From assembly GCF_031085165.1 (NCBI RefSeq), contig NZ_JAVHTY010000002.1:682001-746000 (forward strand): a stretch of DNA of 64,000 bases, written 5' to 3'. Shown here one piece after another: positions 53,109-63,896 of this stretch. Made by a program: the position numbers and the translations under genes. Every line of letters starts with the position of its first letter. The first letter of the stretch is position 1. A model generated the notes under the pieces. The model made no database searches, was not told where the DNA came from, and saw nothing but the letters and a program-made list of their open reading frames with translations. This stretch comes from Pseudomonas sp. 102515. Its GTDB lineage: Bacteria > Pseudomonadota > Gammaproteobacteria > Pseudomonadales > Pseudomonadaceae.

Positions 53109-54881
53109 TCACAGTCCGTGTTCGCTCAGCCAGAGGTTGAGCGCGGCGAGTTGCCAGAGCTTCGAGCCACGCAGGGGCGTGATGCGGTCCGCCGGATTGG
53201 TCAGCAGGCGATCGATCTCCGCGGTGTCGAACAGGCCGCGATCCTGGCTGGGGTCCAGCAGCAGCTCTCGTACCCAGTTGAGGGTGTTGCCTTCCAGGTG
53301 CTTGAGGCCCGGCACTGGGAAATAGCCCTTGGGCCGGTCGATCACCTCCTGGGGGATGACCTTGCGCGCGGCGGCCTTGAGGACCTGCTTGCCACCGTCG
53401 CCCAGCTTGAATTCGGCGGGAATGCGCGCCGAGAGTTCGGCCAGGCGATAGTCGAGGAAGGGCACCCGGGCTTCCAGGCCCCAGGCCATGGTCATGTTGT
53501 CGACCCGCTTGACCGGGTCATCCACCAGCATCACGGTGCTGTCCAGACGCAGGGCCTTGTCAACGCCGGCGCTGGCGCCCGGCTTGGCGAAGTGCTGGCG
53601 GACGAAGGCCTCGGCGGCGTCTTCCTCCAGGCGCACCCCCGCCTGCACGGTGGCAGCGTATTGGGCATAGTCGCGGTCGAAGAAGGCGGCACGATAGGCG
53701 GCGAAGGGATCGGCGGCGCCATGCACCTGGGGATACCAGTGGTAGCCAGCGAAGAGTTCGTCCGCGCCCTGGCCACTCTGTACCACCTTGCAGTGCTTGG
53801 AGACCTCGCGTGACAGCAGATAGAAGGCGATGCAGTCGTGGCTCACCATCGGCTCGCTCATCGCCGAGAAAGCGCGTGGCAGCTGCTGGATGATCTCATC
53901 CTCGGCGATGCGCAGCTGGTGATGGCGGGTGCCGTAGTGATTGGCGATCAGATCGGAATACTGGAATTCGTCGCCACGCTCGCCGCCCGCATCCTCGAAG
54001 CCGATGGAGAAGGTCAGCAGGTCCTTCACTCCCGAATCGTGCAGCAGGCCGACCAGCAGGCTGGAGTCCACCCCGCCGGAGAGCAGCACGCCGACCTCGC
54101 GCGCCGCTCGCTGGCGGATCGCGACGGCGTCCTTGAGGCCGTGCAGGACGCGCTCGGCCCAGTCGTCCAGGGTGTAGCGGCGCTCGTCTTCACGGGGGCC
54201 GTAGTCCAGGTTCCACCAGGTCTCCTGATGCTGCTGGCCAGACGCATCCACGGTCATCCAGGTCGCCGGCGGCAGCTTCTGCACGCCCTGCAGGATCGTG
54301 CGCGGCGCTGGCACCACGGCGTGGAAGTTCAGGTAGTGGTTGAGCGCGACCGAATCGATGCGAGTGTCGATGTCTCCGGCTTCCAGAAGGGCGGGCAGGC
54401 TGGAAGCGAATCTCAGGCGCTTGTCGGTGAAGGATAGATACAGCGGCTTGATCCCCAGGCGATCCCGGGCGATGAACAGCCGGCCGCTGTCACGCTCCCA
54501 GATGGCGAAGGCGAACATGCCATTGAGTTTGGGCAGCATGTCCCTGCCCCAGGCATGATAGGCCTTGAGCAGGATCTCGGTATCGCCGCCGGAGTGGAAG
54601 CTGTAACCCTTGGCTTCCAGCTCGCTGCGCAGTTCCGGGTAGTTGTAGATGGCGCCGTTGAACACCATCGACAACCCCAGCTCCGGCTCGATCATGGGCT
54701 GGCCCGAGGCTTCCGCCAGATCCATGATCTTCAGCCGCCGATGGCCCAGGGCGACCGGCCCCTGGCTATGGAAACCCCAGGCGTCGGGGCCGCGCTGTTC
54801 GAGGCGGTGGGTGATGCGCTCCACCGCGCTGATGGATGCAGGTTGACGATCGAAACGAAGCTCTCCGGCGATGCCGCACAT
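53109..54881 (-). CDS. asnO: N-acetylglutaminylglutamine amidotransferase (AsnO/AsnB-like)
   Basis: 590 residues. N-terminal class II glutaminase with the processed Cys2 (MCGIAGELRFD), and a C-terminal asparagine-synthetase ATP-pyrophosphatase domain with LSGGVDSSLL. It amidates the C-terminus of the osmolyte dipeptide. First gene of the asnO-ngg-peptidase operon. Confidence 0.93.
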   Translation of the reverse strand: MCGIAGELRFDRQPASISAVERITHRLEQRGPDAWGFHSQGPVALGHRRLKIMDLAEASGQPMIEPELGLSMVFNGAIYNYPELRSELEAKGYSFHSGGDTEILLKAYHAWGRDMLPKLNGMFAFAIWERDSGRLFIARDRLGIKPLYLSFTDKRLRFASSLPALLEAGDIDTRIDSVALNHYLNFHAVVPAPRTILQGVQKLPPATWMTVDASGQQHQETWWNLDYGPREDERRYTLDDWAERVLHGLKDAVAIRQRAAREVGVLLSGGVDSSLLVGLLHDSGVKDLLTFSIGFEDAGGERGDEFQYSDLIANHYGTRHHQLRIAEDEIIQQLPRAFSAMSEPMVSHDCIAFYLLSREVSKHCKVVQSGQGADELFAGYHWYPQVHGAADPFAAYRAAFFDRDYAQYAATVQAGVRLEEDAAEAFVRQHFAKPGASAGVDKALRLDSTVMLVDDPVKRVDNMTMAWGLEARVPFLDYRLAELSARIPAEFKLGDGGKQVLKAAARKVIPQEVIDRPKGYFPVPGLKHLEGNTLNWVRELLLDPSQDRGLFDTAEIDRLLTNPADRITPLRGSKLWQLAALNLWLSEHGL

Positions 54882-55206
54882 GGTGCTGTGCCTCTTGAAT
54901 CCTTGGGATGCGGCGCGGTGAGTTCAGTCCCGAACCCGGCGTGCGCATCCAATGCGTGTGGACTTCTCGCCATCCTTGAGAAGCCAATGCGGGGGCGCTG
55001 TGCGCGCGGGAGACGTGGGGCGGACAGGTCGTCTGTCTGGCGCTCCAGGTCTGAACGCACGCAGCGACCGACAGCAGGTCTCAGAGAGGGTAGGATGCCG
55101 CCGGTCAGGGCCTCAGGTTACGAGCCCCGGGCGCGGCGGATGGTTCCATGCGAATGGCCGTGGCTGCCGTCACCGTCACAGGTGTAGCTGTCCAACAGGC
55201 ATAAAT
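54882..55206. other. control region between asnO and rpmE2
   Basis: About 325 bases, no gene. It contains a GACTTCTC/GAGAAGCC hairpin (54961-54985) without a T-run, in the likely asnO leader. No confident osmotic-stress promoter was identified. Confidence 0.45.
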
Positions 55207-55221
55207 ATGTTATAATGTATC
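55207..55221 (+). promoter_or_regulatory. Zur box overlapping the rpmE2 -10 element
   Basis: ATGTTATAATGTATC resembles the AT-rich zinc-uptake-regulator palindrome (GTTATAATATAAC type) and contains the perfect -10 hexamer TATAAT (55211-55216). A weak -35 lies 17 bases upstream (CTGTCC). Binding of zinc-loaded Zur would block transcription. Confidence 0.68.
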
Positions 55222-55278
55222 TTTAGCGTGTGTGCCGAAGACATCCTGTCGTCGGTGCCTCAGATCAGGAGAGACTTC

Positions 55279-55539
55279 ATGAGACCCGGTATCCATCCCA
55301 ACTACCGTCCTGTGCTGTTCCATGACACCACGTCGGACACCTATTTCCTGATTCGCTCCACTGCCGAGAGCGACCGCACCCAGGAATACGAGGGTGAGAC
55401 CTATCCCTACATCAGCCTCGATGTGTCCAGCGCCTCCCACCCCATCTACACCGGCGAGCAGCGTCAGATGAAGGTCGAAGGTCGCGTTTCGAGCTTCAAC
55501 AAGAAGTTCGCCGGCTTCCCGGGCGGCAACAGCAAGTAA
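55279..55539 (+). CDS. rpmE2: type B 50S ribosomal protein L31
   Basis: 86 residues, starting [20 protein letters not shown]. The zinc-binding cysteines of ordinary L31 are absent, as in type B (YkgM-like) proteins that replace zinc-containing L31 during zinc starvation. ATG 55279 follows AGGAGAG. A Zur-type operator overlaps its promoter. A GC-rich hairpin (55550-55578) shared with the convergent metR end lies just downstream. Confidence 0.94.
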   Translation: MRPGIHPNYRPVLFHDTTSDTYFLIRSTAESDRTQEYEGETYPYISLDVSSASHPIYTGEQRQMKVEGRVSSFNKKFAGFPGGNSK

Positions 55540-55563
55540 GCCCCTCGCGAGCAGCGCGCCGGC

Positions 55564-56481
55564 TCATCGCGCGCTGCTGACCCCTTCGAGGGTGGCGAAG
55601 GACGTGTCCTTGGCGGTCAGCAGGAAGTCCTGCATGAAGGGCGCCTCCAGCATGTCTTCGCGGATCGCCGCATAGAGCGTCGCATAGAGCCCTTTCTCGC
55701 CCAGCCGCCGCGCCGTCACGTAGCCACGGGAGCTGTACTCGTGGATCGCCCAGTTGGGTAGGCAGCAGACGCCACGCCCCGACGCCACCAGTTGCAGCAT
55801 CATCACCGTCATCTCCGCCGTGCGTATCGACAGCGGTTCGACGTCCGCCGGATCGAGGAAGCGGGTGAAGATATCCAGCCGATCGCGCTCCACCGGATAG
55901 GTGATCTGGGTCTCCTGAGCGAGGTCCTCGGGCACGATATAGGTCCGTTGCGCCAGCGAATGCTGATTGGCTACCGCCAGCAGGGCCTCGTAGGTGAACA
56001 GCGGCACGTAGGTGACGCCCGAGAGGTCCACCGGATCGGCTGTCACCACCAGGTCCAGATCGCCACGCGCCAGGGCCGGCAGGGGCGCGAAGGAAAAGCC
56101 GGAGGCCAGGTCCAGCTCCACTTCCGGCCAGGAATCACGAAACTGGTCGATGGTCGGCATCAGCCACTGGAAGCAGCTGTGGCATTCGATGGCCATGTGC
56201 AGGCGGCCTGCCGTCCCTCCGACCAGCCGCGCCAGATCCCGCTCGACACTGCGCAGATGCGGCAACACCGCGTCAGCGGTCTGCAACAGCCGCAGGCCGG
56301 CACTGGTGAAGCGGATGGGTTTGGTCTTGCGGATGAACAGCGGGGTACCCAGGCGCTCTTCCAGTTCCTTGAACTGATGGGAGAGGGCGGACTGGGTCAA
56401 GTGCAGCCGCTCCGCGGCTTCCACCAGACTGGAGGATTCACGGAGTGCATGCAGGGTTTTCAGGTGACGAAGTTCGAACAT
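55564..56481 (-). CDS. metR: LysR-type regulator of methionine biosynthesis
   Basis: 305 residues. N-terminal winged helix (residues 1-60, AERLHLTQSALSHQFKELEERLG). The effector-domain stretch AIECHSCFQWLMPTIDQFR is diagnostic for MetR, which uses homocysteine as co-activator. A TGAA-N5-TTCA site lies 31 bases upstream. The usual divergent metE is not present; glpD follows on the same strand. Confidence 0.92.
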   Translation of the reverse strand: MFELRHLKTLHALRESSSLVEAAERLHLTQSALSHQFKELEERLGTPLFIRKTKPIRFTSAGLRLLQTADAVLPHLRSVERDLARLVGGTAGRLHMAIECHSCFQWLMPTIDQFRDSWPEVELDLASGFSFAPLPALARGDLDLVVTADPVDLSGVTYVPLFTYEALLAVANQHSLAQRTYIVPEDLAQETQITYPVERDRLDIFTRFLDPADVEPLSIRTAEMTVMMLQLVASGRGVCCLPNWAIHEYSSRGYVTARRLGEKGLYATLYAAIREDMLEAPFMQDFLLTAKDTSFATLEGVSSAR

Positions 56482-56511
56482 GGCGCCGGCGCTGAGGATA
56501 AAGCCGCATCA

Positions 56512-56524
56512 TGAAGACTTTTCA
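56512..56524. promoter_or_regulatory. MetR-type operator
   Basis: TGAAGACTTTTCA fits the MetR consensus TGAA-N5-TTCA exactly and lies upstream of metR, suggesting autoregulation. No other gene in the 56482-56631 gap uses it. Confidence 0.6.
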
Positions 56525-56631
56525 TGGTGCTGACCATCCTTCGCCACGCCAGCCGTTGCAGAGTCCAATGCGATTGATGAACCGATTGTCCCCGAGCAGT
56601 TCGCCTGCCCGGGGACAGGTCAGCATCGCCC

Positions 56632-58161
56632 TCAGGCCGCGTTGCTGTCCTTGGTCGCCTGGGCCGGTTCCGAATGCACCAGAAAGTCTTCCAAGGCAGC
56701 CCGTTCGGCGTCGGTGAACACCAGGCCCAGCTTGGTCCGCCGCCAGAGTACGTCATCCGCGCTGGTGACCCACTCGTATTGCTGCAGGTACTCGACTTCC
56801 CGCGCGTACAGGTCGGCACCAATCACCTTGCCCAGCGTTTCCACCGAGCGCCCGTCACCCAGCAGGGTCCAGACCCGGTTGCCGTAGGTAGTCGCCCAGC
56901 GCTGCGCCAGGGCCGGGGTCAGCCCACTGACCTTGTCCAGCAATTCGCGGGTCAACGCCTGGGGCGTGGTCATGTTCTCACCACCGGGCAGCGGCGCCGA
57001 CGCGGTCCAGCTGTTGCCCAACTGGGGAAAGAAAGGCTGCAACTGCGCCATCGCCGACTCGGCGAGCTTGCGGTAGGTGGTCAGCTTGCCACCGAACACC
57101 GACAGCAGCGGCGCGCCCTGTTCTTCGGCCAGGGACAGGGTGTAATCGCGGGTGATGGCGGAGGGGTTGTCCGATTCGTCGTCGCACAGCGGACGGACAC
57201 CGGAGAAGGTGTGCAGGACATCGTCGCGGCTGAGCTGCTTGCGAAAGTGGGCGTTGGCCACCCCGAGGACGTAGTCGATTTCCTGGTCGGTGATGGTCAC
57301 CTTGGCCGGATCGCCCTGGTACTCGCGATCCGTGGTACCCACCATGGTGTACTGGCCCAGGTAGGGGATGGCGAAGACGATGCGGCGGTCTTCGTTCTGC
57401 ATGATGTAGGCCTGCTCGCCTTCGTACAGCTTGGGCACGATGACGTGGCTGCCTTGGATCAGGCGGATGCCATAGGGCGACTTCTGCTGCAGGTCCTGGC
57501 GGATGAAGCTGGCGACCCAGGGACCGGCGGCATTGACCAGGCCCTTGGCGCGGATCTGTTGGCGGCCCTGGGGACCCTCGACCTCGACCTCCCAGTGACC
57601 CTCGACGCGACGGGCACTGACGCAGCGGGTGCGGGTGACGATGTCGGCGCCCTTGTCGCGCGCCTGCATGGCGTTGAGTACCACCAGGCGGGCGTCATCC
57701 ACCCAGCAATCGGAGTATTCGAAGCCGCGCTTGATCTCGGCCTTGAGCGGCCCCTGGGCATCGAACTTCAGGCCACGGGAACCTGGCAGCTTTTCGCGCT
57801 TGCCGAGGTGGTCATAAAGGAAGAGACCGGCACGGATCATCCAGGCCGGGCGCAGGTGCGGGCGATGGGGCAGGACGAAGCGCATCGGCTTGACGATATG
57901 GGGCGCCTTGGCCAGCAGCACCTCACGCTCGGCGAGGGCTTCGCGTACCAGGCGGAATTCGTGATGTTCCAGGTAGCGCAGGCCACCGTGGATCAGCTTG
58001 CTGCTGGCGGACGAGGTATGGCTCGCCAGGTCGTCCCGTTCACAGAGAAACACCGACAGCCCCCGACCGGCTGCATCGGCCGCGATGCCTACGCCGTTGA
58101 TGCCACCGCCGATGACGGCGAGATCGTAAGTCCGGGGAGTTGCAGTGGGTGCCTGGGCCAT
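56632..58161 (-). CDS. glpD: aerobic glycerol-3-phosphate dehydrogenase
   Basis: 509 residues. FAD-binding GGGINGVGIAADAAGRG (18-34) near the N-terminus and HTSSASSKLIHGGLRYLE are diagnostic for GlpD. It oxidises glycerol-3-phosphate to dihydroxyacetone phosphate at the inner membrane, passing electrons to ubiquinone. Operator-like repeats lie just upstream (58175-58207). Confidence 0.95.
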   Translation of the reverse strand: MAQAPTATPRTYDLAVIGGGINGVGIAADAAGRGLSVFLCERDDLASHTSSASSKLIHGGLRYLEHHEFRLVREALAEREVLLAKAPHIVKPMRFVLPHRPHLRPAWMIRAGLFLYDHLGKREKLPGSRGLKFDAQGPLKAEIKRGFEYSDCWVDDARLVVLNAMQARDKGADIVTRTRCVSARRVEGHWEVEVEGPQGRQQIRAKGLVNAAGPWVASFIRQDLQQKSPYGIRLIQGSHVIVPKLYEGEQAYIMQNEDRRIVFAIPYLGQYTMVGTTDREYQGDPAKVTITDQEIDYVLGVANAHFRKQLSRDDVLHTFSGVRPLCDDESDNPSAITRDYTLSLAEEQGAPLLSVFGGKLTTYRKLAESAMAQLQPFFPQLGNSWTASAPLPGGENMTTPQALTRELLDKVSGLTPALAQRWATTYGNRVWTLLGDGRSVETLGKVIGADLYAREVEYLQQYEWVTSADDVLWRRTKLGLVFTDAERAALEDFLVHSEPAQATKDSNAA

Positions 58162-58174
58162 GGTGCCTCCTGTG

Positions 58175-58207
58175 AAACGAACATAATTATTCGGTTTCGA
58201 ACATAAT
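58175..58207 (-). promoter_or_regulatory. GlpR-type operators before glpD
   Basis: Two direct copies of CGAACATAAT (58178-58187 and 58198-58207), matching the half-site AWCGAACATW of GlpR. They lie 17-46 bases before the glpD start, with an ATTATTCG arm between them forming an imperfect dyad. Confidence 0.65.
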
Positions 58208-58317
58208 AGCCCAGCAAAAACTCAGGTTCTAGCCAGGTCCGTGTCTTCAGACCACTAAAACGAAAAAAAACGAATATAGAGAGAGGTCAGGCGACGAATG
58301 GTCGTCGCCCTGGAAGG

Positions 58318-59082
58318 TCAGCGCGGGCGCGCCACTTCCACCTTGACCTGCCATTCCCGCAGGCAGCGGGCGAAGGTCGGAGAGGGTTCCTGCTCGGTGA
58401 ACAGCTGGTCGATCTGTTCCAGGCTGCCCAGGCGGATCATGGCGTTGCGGCCGAACTTACTGGAGTCAGCGGCGAGAAACACCTGGCGGGCGTTATGGAT
58501 GATGGCCTGGGAGACGCAGACCTCCTGGTAGTCGAAGTCCAGCAGGGTGCCGTCTTCGTCGATACCGCTGATGCCCACCAGGGCGTAGTCGACCTTGAAT
58601 TGCTTGATGAAATCGGCGGTGGCCTGGCCCACCACGCCGCCGTCGCTGCGTACCTTGCCGCTGGCGATCAGCACGTCGAAGTCGTCCTTGGCGCTGAGGA
58701 TGTTGGCCACGTGCAGGTTGTTGGTGATGACCTTGAGGCTGCGATGCCCGAGCAGGGCATGGGCGATGGCCTCGGTGGTGGTGCCGATGTTGATGAACAG
58801 CGAGGCATGGTCGGGTACGGCCGCGGCCACGGCTTCGGCGATCAGACGCTTTTCCTCGCGCATCTGCCCGGCTCTCATGCTGTATTCGGTGTTTTCCACG
58901 CTGGAGTCGTGGGCGGCCCCCCCGTGGTAGCGCCGCAGCAGCCCGGCTTCGGCGAGCTGGTTGATGTCGCGGCGGATCGTCTGGGGGGTGACGGAGAAAT
59001 GCTGGGCCAGCTCTTCGATGCTGACGTAGCCGCGCTCACGGACCAGTTCGAGAATCTGCTGTTGGCGAGGCGCCAGGCTCAT
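58318..59082 (-). CDS. glpR: glycerol-3-phosphate regulon repressor (DeoR family)
   Basis: 254 residues. N-terminal DeoR helix-turn-helix ([30 protein letters not shown]) and a sugar-phosphate-binding domain with [13 protein letters not shown]. Start 59082 ([14 protein letters not shown]) is the family start; a longer frame to 59166 adds foreign sequence. It represses glp genes in the absence of glycerol-3-phosphate. Confidence 0.94.
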   Translation of the reverse strand: MSLAPRQQQILELVRERGYVSIEELAQHFSVTPQTIRRDINQLAEAGLLRRYHGGAAHDSSVENTEYSMRAGQMREEKRLIAEAVAAAVPDHASLFINIGTTTEAIAHALLGHRSLKVITNNLHVANILSAKDDFDVLIASGKVRSDGGVVGQATADFIKQFKVDYALVGISGIDEDGTLLDFDYQEVCVSQAIIHNARQVFLAADSSKFGRNAMIRLGSLEQIDQLFTEQEPSPTFARCLREWQVKVEVARPR

Positions 59083-59168
59083 TACGGCTTCCTTGAGGTG
59101 ATCGAGTAAATTCACAGAGGATGCCGTAGCTCTTTCAAGGTGGAAAGCGCTTGTCGCGCAAAGCAAGA

Positions 59169-59240
59169 CCGGCGTCGGAAGACGCCGGCCTGGTGGGGGG
59201 CGTCCGGAAGGCGGCCTGGCAATCGTCGGCCGCCTTCCGG
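59169..59240 (-). terminator. double hairpin between glpK and glpR
   Basis: Two strong stem-loops: CCGGCGTC-GGAA-GACGCCGG (59169-59188) and a 13-base-pair stem CCGGAAGGCGGCC (59204-59216) with GGCCGCCTTCCGG (59228-59240). They have no clear T-run, so they may stabilise the glpFK message or attenuate read-through into glpR rather than stop it. Confidence 0.55.
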
Positions 59241-59251
59241 TCGGATTCGGC

Positions 59252-60790
<1,539 letters not shown>

Positions 60791-61663
60791 TCAGGACGCT
60801 TTGGAGGCGGAGGTCACTTCGGTGCGGGCACTGTCCTCGGCCTTGGCCGGGACGTCGCAGGCACCCGAAGCCAAGCCGGGCAGATGGCGGCAGATCAGCG
60901 CCTTGTAACCGGCGGCGCCCAGGCAGGCACCGACGATGGGGCCGAAGATGGGCACCAGGAAGTAGGGGATGTCGCGGCCACCGGTGAAGGCGATCTCGCC
61001 CCAGCCGGCAAAGAAGGTCATCAGCTTGGGTCCGAAATCCCGGGCCGGGTTCATGGCGAAGCCGGTCAGTGGGCCCATGGAGCCACCGATCACGGCGATC
61101 AGCAGGCCGATCAGCAGGGGCGCGAGCGGACCACGGGGCAGACCGTTGCCGTCGTCGGTGAGGGCCATGATCATGGCCAGCAGGATGGCGGTGATGACGG
61201 CTTCGACCAGGAAGGCCTGGCCAACCGACAGGGACGGGTGGGGATAAGTAGAGAAGACACCGGCCAGCTCCAGGCTCGCCTGGCTGCCGCGGACCATGTT
61301 GTGGGCCTGTTCATAATCGAAAAACAGGCTGCTGTAGAGGCCGTAGACCAGTGCCGCGCCGCAGAAGGCGCCGGCCACCTGGGCCAGGATGTAGGCCGGG
61401 ACCTTGCGCCTTTCGAAGCCACCGAACAGCCAGAGCGCGATGGTGACGGCCGGGCTGAGATGCGCACCGGAGACCCCGGCGGACAGGTAGACCGCCATGC
61501 TCACGCCGACGCCCCAGATGATACTGATTTCCCACAGGCCGAGGGTGGCACCACCGACCTTCGCGGCCGCCACGCAACCGGTACCGAAAAAGATGAGGAG
61601 GGCTGTGCCGAGGAATTCGGCGATGCATTGACCGCGTAGCGTTGGAGCGAGAAGAGTACTCAT
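60791..61663 (-). CDS. glpF: glycerol uptake facilitator
   Basis: 290 residues, six-helix aquaglyceroporin. The second pore motif NPARD is intact, but the first NPA is replaced by SPA (Ser70 in AHLSPAVTIALW). WEISIIWG and the family length otherwise fit. It lets glycerol cross the inner membrane. First gene of the leftward glpF-glpK transcription unit; GlpR-type operator at 61707-61726. Confidence 0.94.
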   Translation of the reverse strand: MSTLLAPTLRGQCIAEFLGTALLIFFGTGCVAAAKVGGATLGLWEISIIWGVGVSMAVYLSAGVSGAHLSPAVTIALWLFGGFERRKVPAYILAQVAGAFCGAALVYGLYSSLFFDYEQAHNMVRGSQASLELAGVFSTYPHPSLSVGQAFLVEAVITAILLAMIMALTDDGNGLPRGPLAPLLIGLLIAVIGGSMGPLTGFAMNPARDFGPKLMTFFAGWGEIAFTGGRDIPYFLVPIFGPIVGACLGAAGYKALICRHLPGLASGACDVPAKAEDSARTEVTSASKAS

Positions 61664-61706
61664 GGAGGAGCCTCGTGGTTGTTGTATTTATAGGTGGCCG
61701 GTGAGC

Positions 61707-61726
61707 CATTTGTTCGCAACCGAAAA
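61707..61726 (-). promoter_or_regulatory. GlpR-type operator before glpF
   Basis: TTTGTTCG-CAA-CCGAAAAT: two half-sites of the ATGTTCG...CGAACAT dyad, about 45 bases before the glpF start. The 296-base gap 61664-61959 otherwise holds the glpF and phzF-like promoters. Confidence 0.55.
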
Positions 61727-61959
61727 TCTAATTTCAAATATGAAAACTGTCAAAGCTCCTGAGCGCAAAAACAGTGACGACGTTCGACAATTCATTGCCG
61801 ATGCGACGCCGCCTGCTATTTTGGTCATAGGACTTCTGGCGACAACCGGCCCGTTGGCAGGTCTCAAGGTATAGCCGTCGCTGCTAGGGATCATCAGAGG
61901 CTGGGTGCCCACGTGACGTCGATGCTTGCTGTTTCTCTTCCTCTGCTCAGGTAGCGCGC

Positions 61960-62742
61960 ATGCCCCTAGAATTTCATCAGGTCGATGCCTTCACCGATCA
62001 GCCCTTCCGTGGCAATCCCGCCGCGGTCTACCGCCTGGACAGCTGGCCTGCCGACGAGCTGCTGCAGCGGATCGCCACCGAGCACAATCTTTCGGAAACC
62101 GCCTTCGTGGTGTGGGAAGGGGACACCTGGCGCATCCGCTGGTTTACCCCGCGGACCGAGGTGCCCCTGTGCGGTCATGCCACCCTGGCTGCAGCGCACA
62201 TCCTGTTCGAGGTCTACGGCGAAGTGGGCGACCGTCTGGAGTTCATCAGCCAGTCGGGCGTCCTGCGCGTGTTTCGCGAAGCCGATGGGCTGCTGGCGCT
62301 GGATTTCCCGGCGCTGGTACCCACGGAGCAGGGGGTGACTCCCGAGCTTGAGCGCGCCCTGCGAGTCTCGCCGGTGGATGCCCTGGCGGCGGACAAGCTG
62401 CTGGTATTGCTGGAGTCGGAGCAGGCGGTGCGTGACTGCAAGCCGGATCTGGCGGCTATAGCCCGGCTTCCCTGGCAAGGCGTCATCGTGACCGCGCGGG
62501 GGCAGGAGGTGGACTTCGTTTCGCGTTTCTTCGCCCCCGCGGTGGGTGTGGATGAAGACCCCGTCACCGGCTCGGCGCATTGCAGCCTGATTCCCTACTG
62601 GTCGCGACGGCTGGCCAAGCGAATGCTCACTGCGCAGCAGCTTTCGGCTCGGGGCGGCCAGCTCAGGTGTCGCCTCGAGGGTGACCGGGTCAGTATCGCT
62701 GGACGGGCGGTGACGGTCCTGCGTGGACAGCTGTTGCTGTAG
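61960..62742 (+). CDS. PhzF-family isomerase
   Basis: 260 residues, two-lobed diaminopimelate-epimerase fold. Starts MPLEFHQVDAFTDQPFRGNPAAV; HNLSETAFV carries the catalytic glutamate, and CGHATLAAAHIL and DPVTGSAHCSLIPYW are family signatures. It probably isomerises a small metabolite; no phenazine genes are near, so a phenazine role is unlikely. A bidirectional GC hairpin (62748-62778) separates it from the argF end. Confidence 0.88.
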   Translation: MPLEFHQVDAFTDQPFRGNPAAVYRLDSWPADELLQRIATEHNLSETAFVVWEGDTWRIRWFTPRTEVPLCGHATLAAAHILFEVYGEVGDRLEFISQSGVLRVFREADGLLALDFPALVPTEQGVTPELERALRVSPVDALAADKLLVLLESEQAVRDCKPDLAAIARLPWQGVIVTARGQEVDFVSRFFAPAVGVDEDPVTGSAHCSLIPYWSRRLAKRMLTAQQLSARGGQLRCRLEGDRVSIAGRAVTVLRGQLLL

Positions 62743-62787
62743 CGGAAAGGCCTCGACGGCCTGGCGCAGCCGAGGCCTCTGCGGGAT

Positions 62788-63705
62788 TCAGGCGTGCAGC
62801 GGTGGCTTGATGAGGAATTCGAGCAGCGCCTTCTGGGCATGCAGTCGATTTTCGGCTTCGTCCCAGACCACGGCGCGCGGATCGTCCAGCAGGGTGTGGC
62901 TGATCTCTTCCCCGCGGTGCGCCGGCAGGCAGTGCATGAACAGCACGTCGGGTGCGGCACCATCCAGCAGTTCGGCGGTGACCTGGTAGGGCTTGAAGGC
63001 CGCCAGGCGCAGCCGGGTTTCCTCTTCCTGGCCCATGGAGGTCCAAACGTCGGTACTGACCAGGTGTGCCTGGGCTACCGCCTCGCGTGGATCCCGGGTC
63101 AGCTGCACGCGGTTGCCGGCGCGTTCGAGAAAGCGTGGATTGGGTTCATAGCCTTCCGGGCAAGCGATGCGCAGGCTGAAGTCGAGCTGTTCGGCCGCCT
63201 CGATGTAGCTGTTGCACATGTTGTTGCCGTCGCCGATCCAGGCCACGGTCTTGCCACGGATATCGCCACGGTGTTCGAAGAAGGTCTGCATGTCCGCCAG
63301 CAGCTGGCAGGGGTGCAAGTCATCCGACAGGCCATTGATCACCGGCACCTGGGAATGAGCGGCGAAGGTGGTGAGCATCTCGTGGGCATAGGTACGGATC
63401 ATCACGCCGTCGAGCATGCTCGACATGACCCGAGCGCTGTCCGGGACAGGTTCGCCGCGACCGAGCTGGGTATCACGGGAAGAGAGGAAGATCGCCTGGC
63501 CACCGAGCTGGATCATGCCGGCCTCGAAGGAAAGGCGGGTACGGGTCGAGGCCTTTTCGAAGATCATGCCCAGGACGCGATTGCGCAGGGGTTCGTGCAG
63601 CACACCCCGGTTGCGCAGGGCCTTGAGTTCGATGCCGCGTGCGATGAGTTGCCGGAGTTCCTCAGGGGAACAGTCCATGAAAGAGAGAAAGTGGCGAACC
63701 GTCAT
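62788..63705 (-). CDS. argF: anabolic ornithine carbamoyltransferase
   Basis: 305 residues. STRTR (53-57) binds carbamoyl phosphate; [10 protein letters not shown] near the end contains the ornithine-site cysteine. It makes citrulline from ornithine in arginine synthesis. The size (305, not about 336) fits the anabolic enzyme rather than ArcB. A TGTCGC motif (63819-63824) upstream suggests ArgR control. Confidence 0.95.
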   Translation of the reverse strand: MTVRHFLSFMDCSPEELRQLIARGIELKALRNRGVLHEPLRNRVLGMIFEKASTRTRLSFEAGMIQLGGQAIFLSSRDTQLGRGEPVPDSARVMSSMLDGVMIRTYAHEMLTTFAAHSQVPVINGLSDDLHPCQLLADMQTFFEHRGDIRGKTVAWIGDGNNMCNSYIEAAEQLDFSLRIACPEGYEPNPRFLERAGNRVQLTRDPREAVAQAHLVSTDVWTSMGQEEETRLRLAAFKPYQVTAELLDGAAPDVLFMHCLPAHRGEEISHTLLDDPRAVVWDEAENRLHAQKALLEFLIKPPLHA

Positions 63706-63818
63706 TTCGTTACCCTAGCGTCCCGTCCCGGTAACGGCCGTCCATGGAGGGCGCGGCGAACCTGAGAGCATGCCGTTTCGAACGGCGGAAAGACCAAAGG
63801 CGAAATGGTATAAGTTCA

Positions 63819-63835
63819 TGTCGCATTTTACCACC
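63819..63835. promoter_or_regulatory. weak ArgR half-site before argF
   Basis: TGTCGC-ATTTTACC-AC resembles the P. aeruginosa ArgR half-site TGTCGC-N8-AA with one mismatch. It overlaps a TATACC -10-like element on the minus strand. A second, direct half-site at proper spacing is not clear. Confidence 0.32.
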
Positions 63836-63896
63836 ATCGCAGGCCAGGCCCTTCATGCAGAGCGGCTGGCCTGAGACGGATCGGCGGGCGGTAGCC

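Noticed and set aside
61662-61874. 70-codon rightward frame upstream of the PhzF-family gene
   Set aside because: It overlaps the glpF start and its promoter/operator; no ribosome site and no recognisable domain.
61960-62742. Phenazine biosynthesis gene phzF
   Set aside because: It is a stand-alone member of a large isomerase family and no other phz gene is present.
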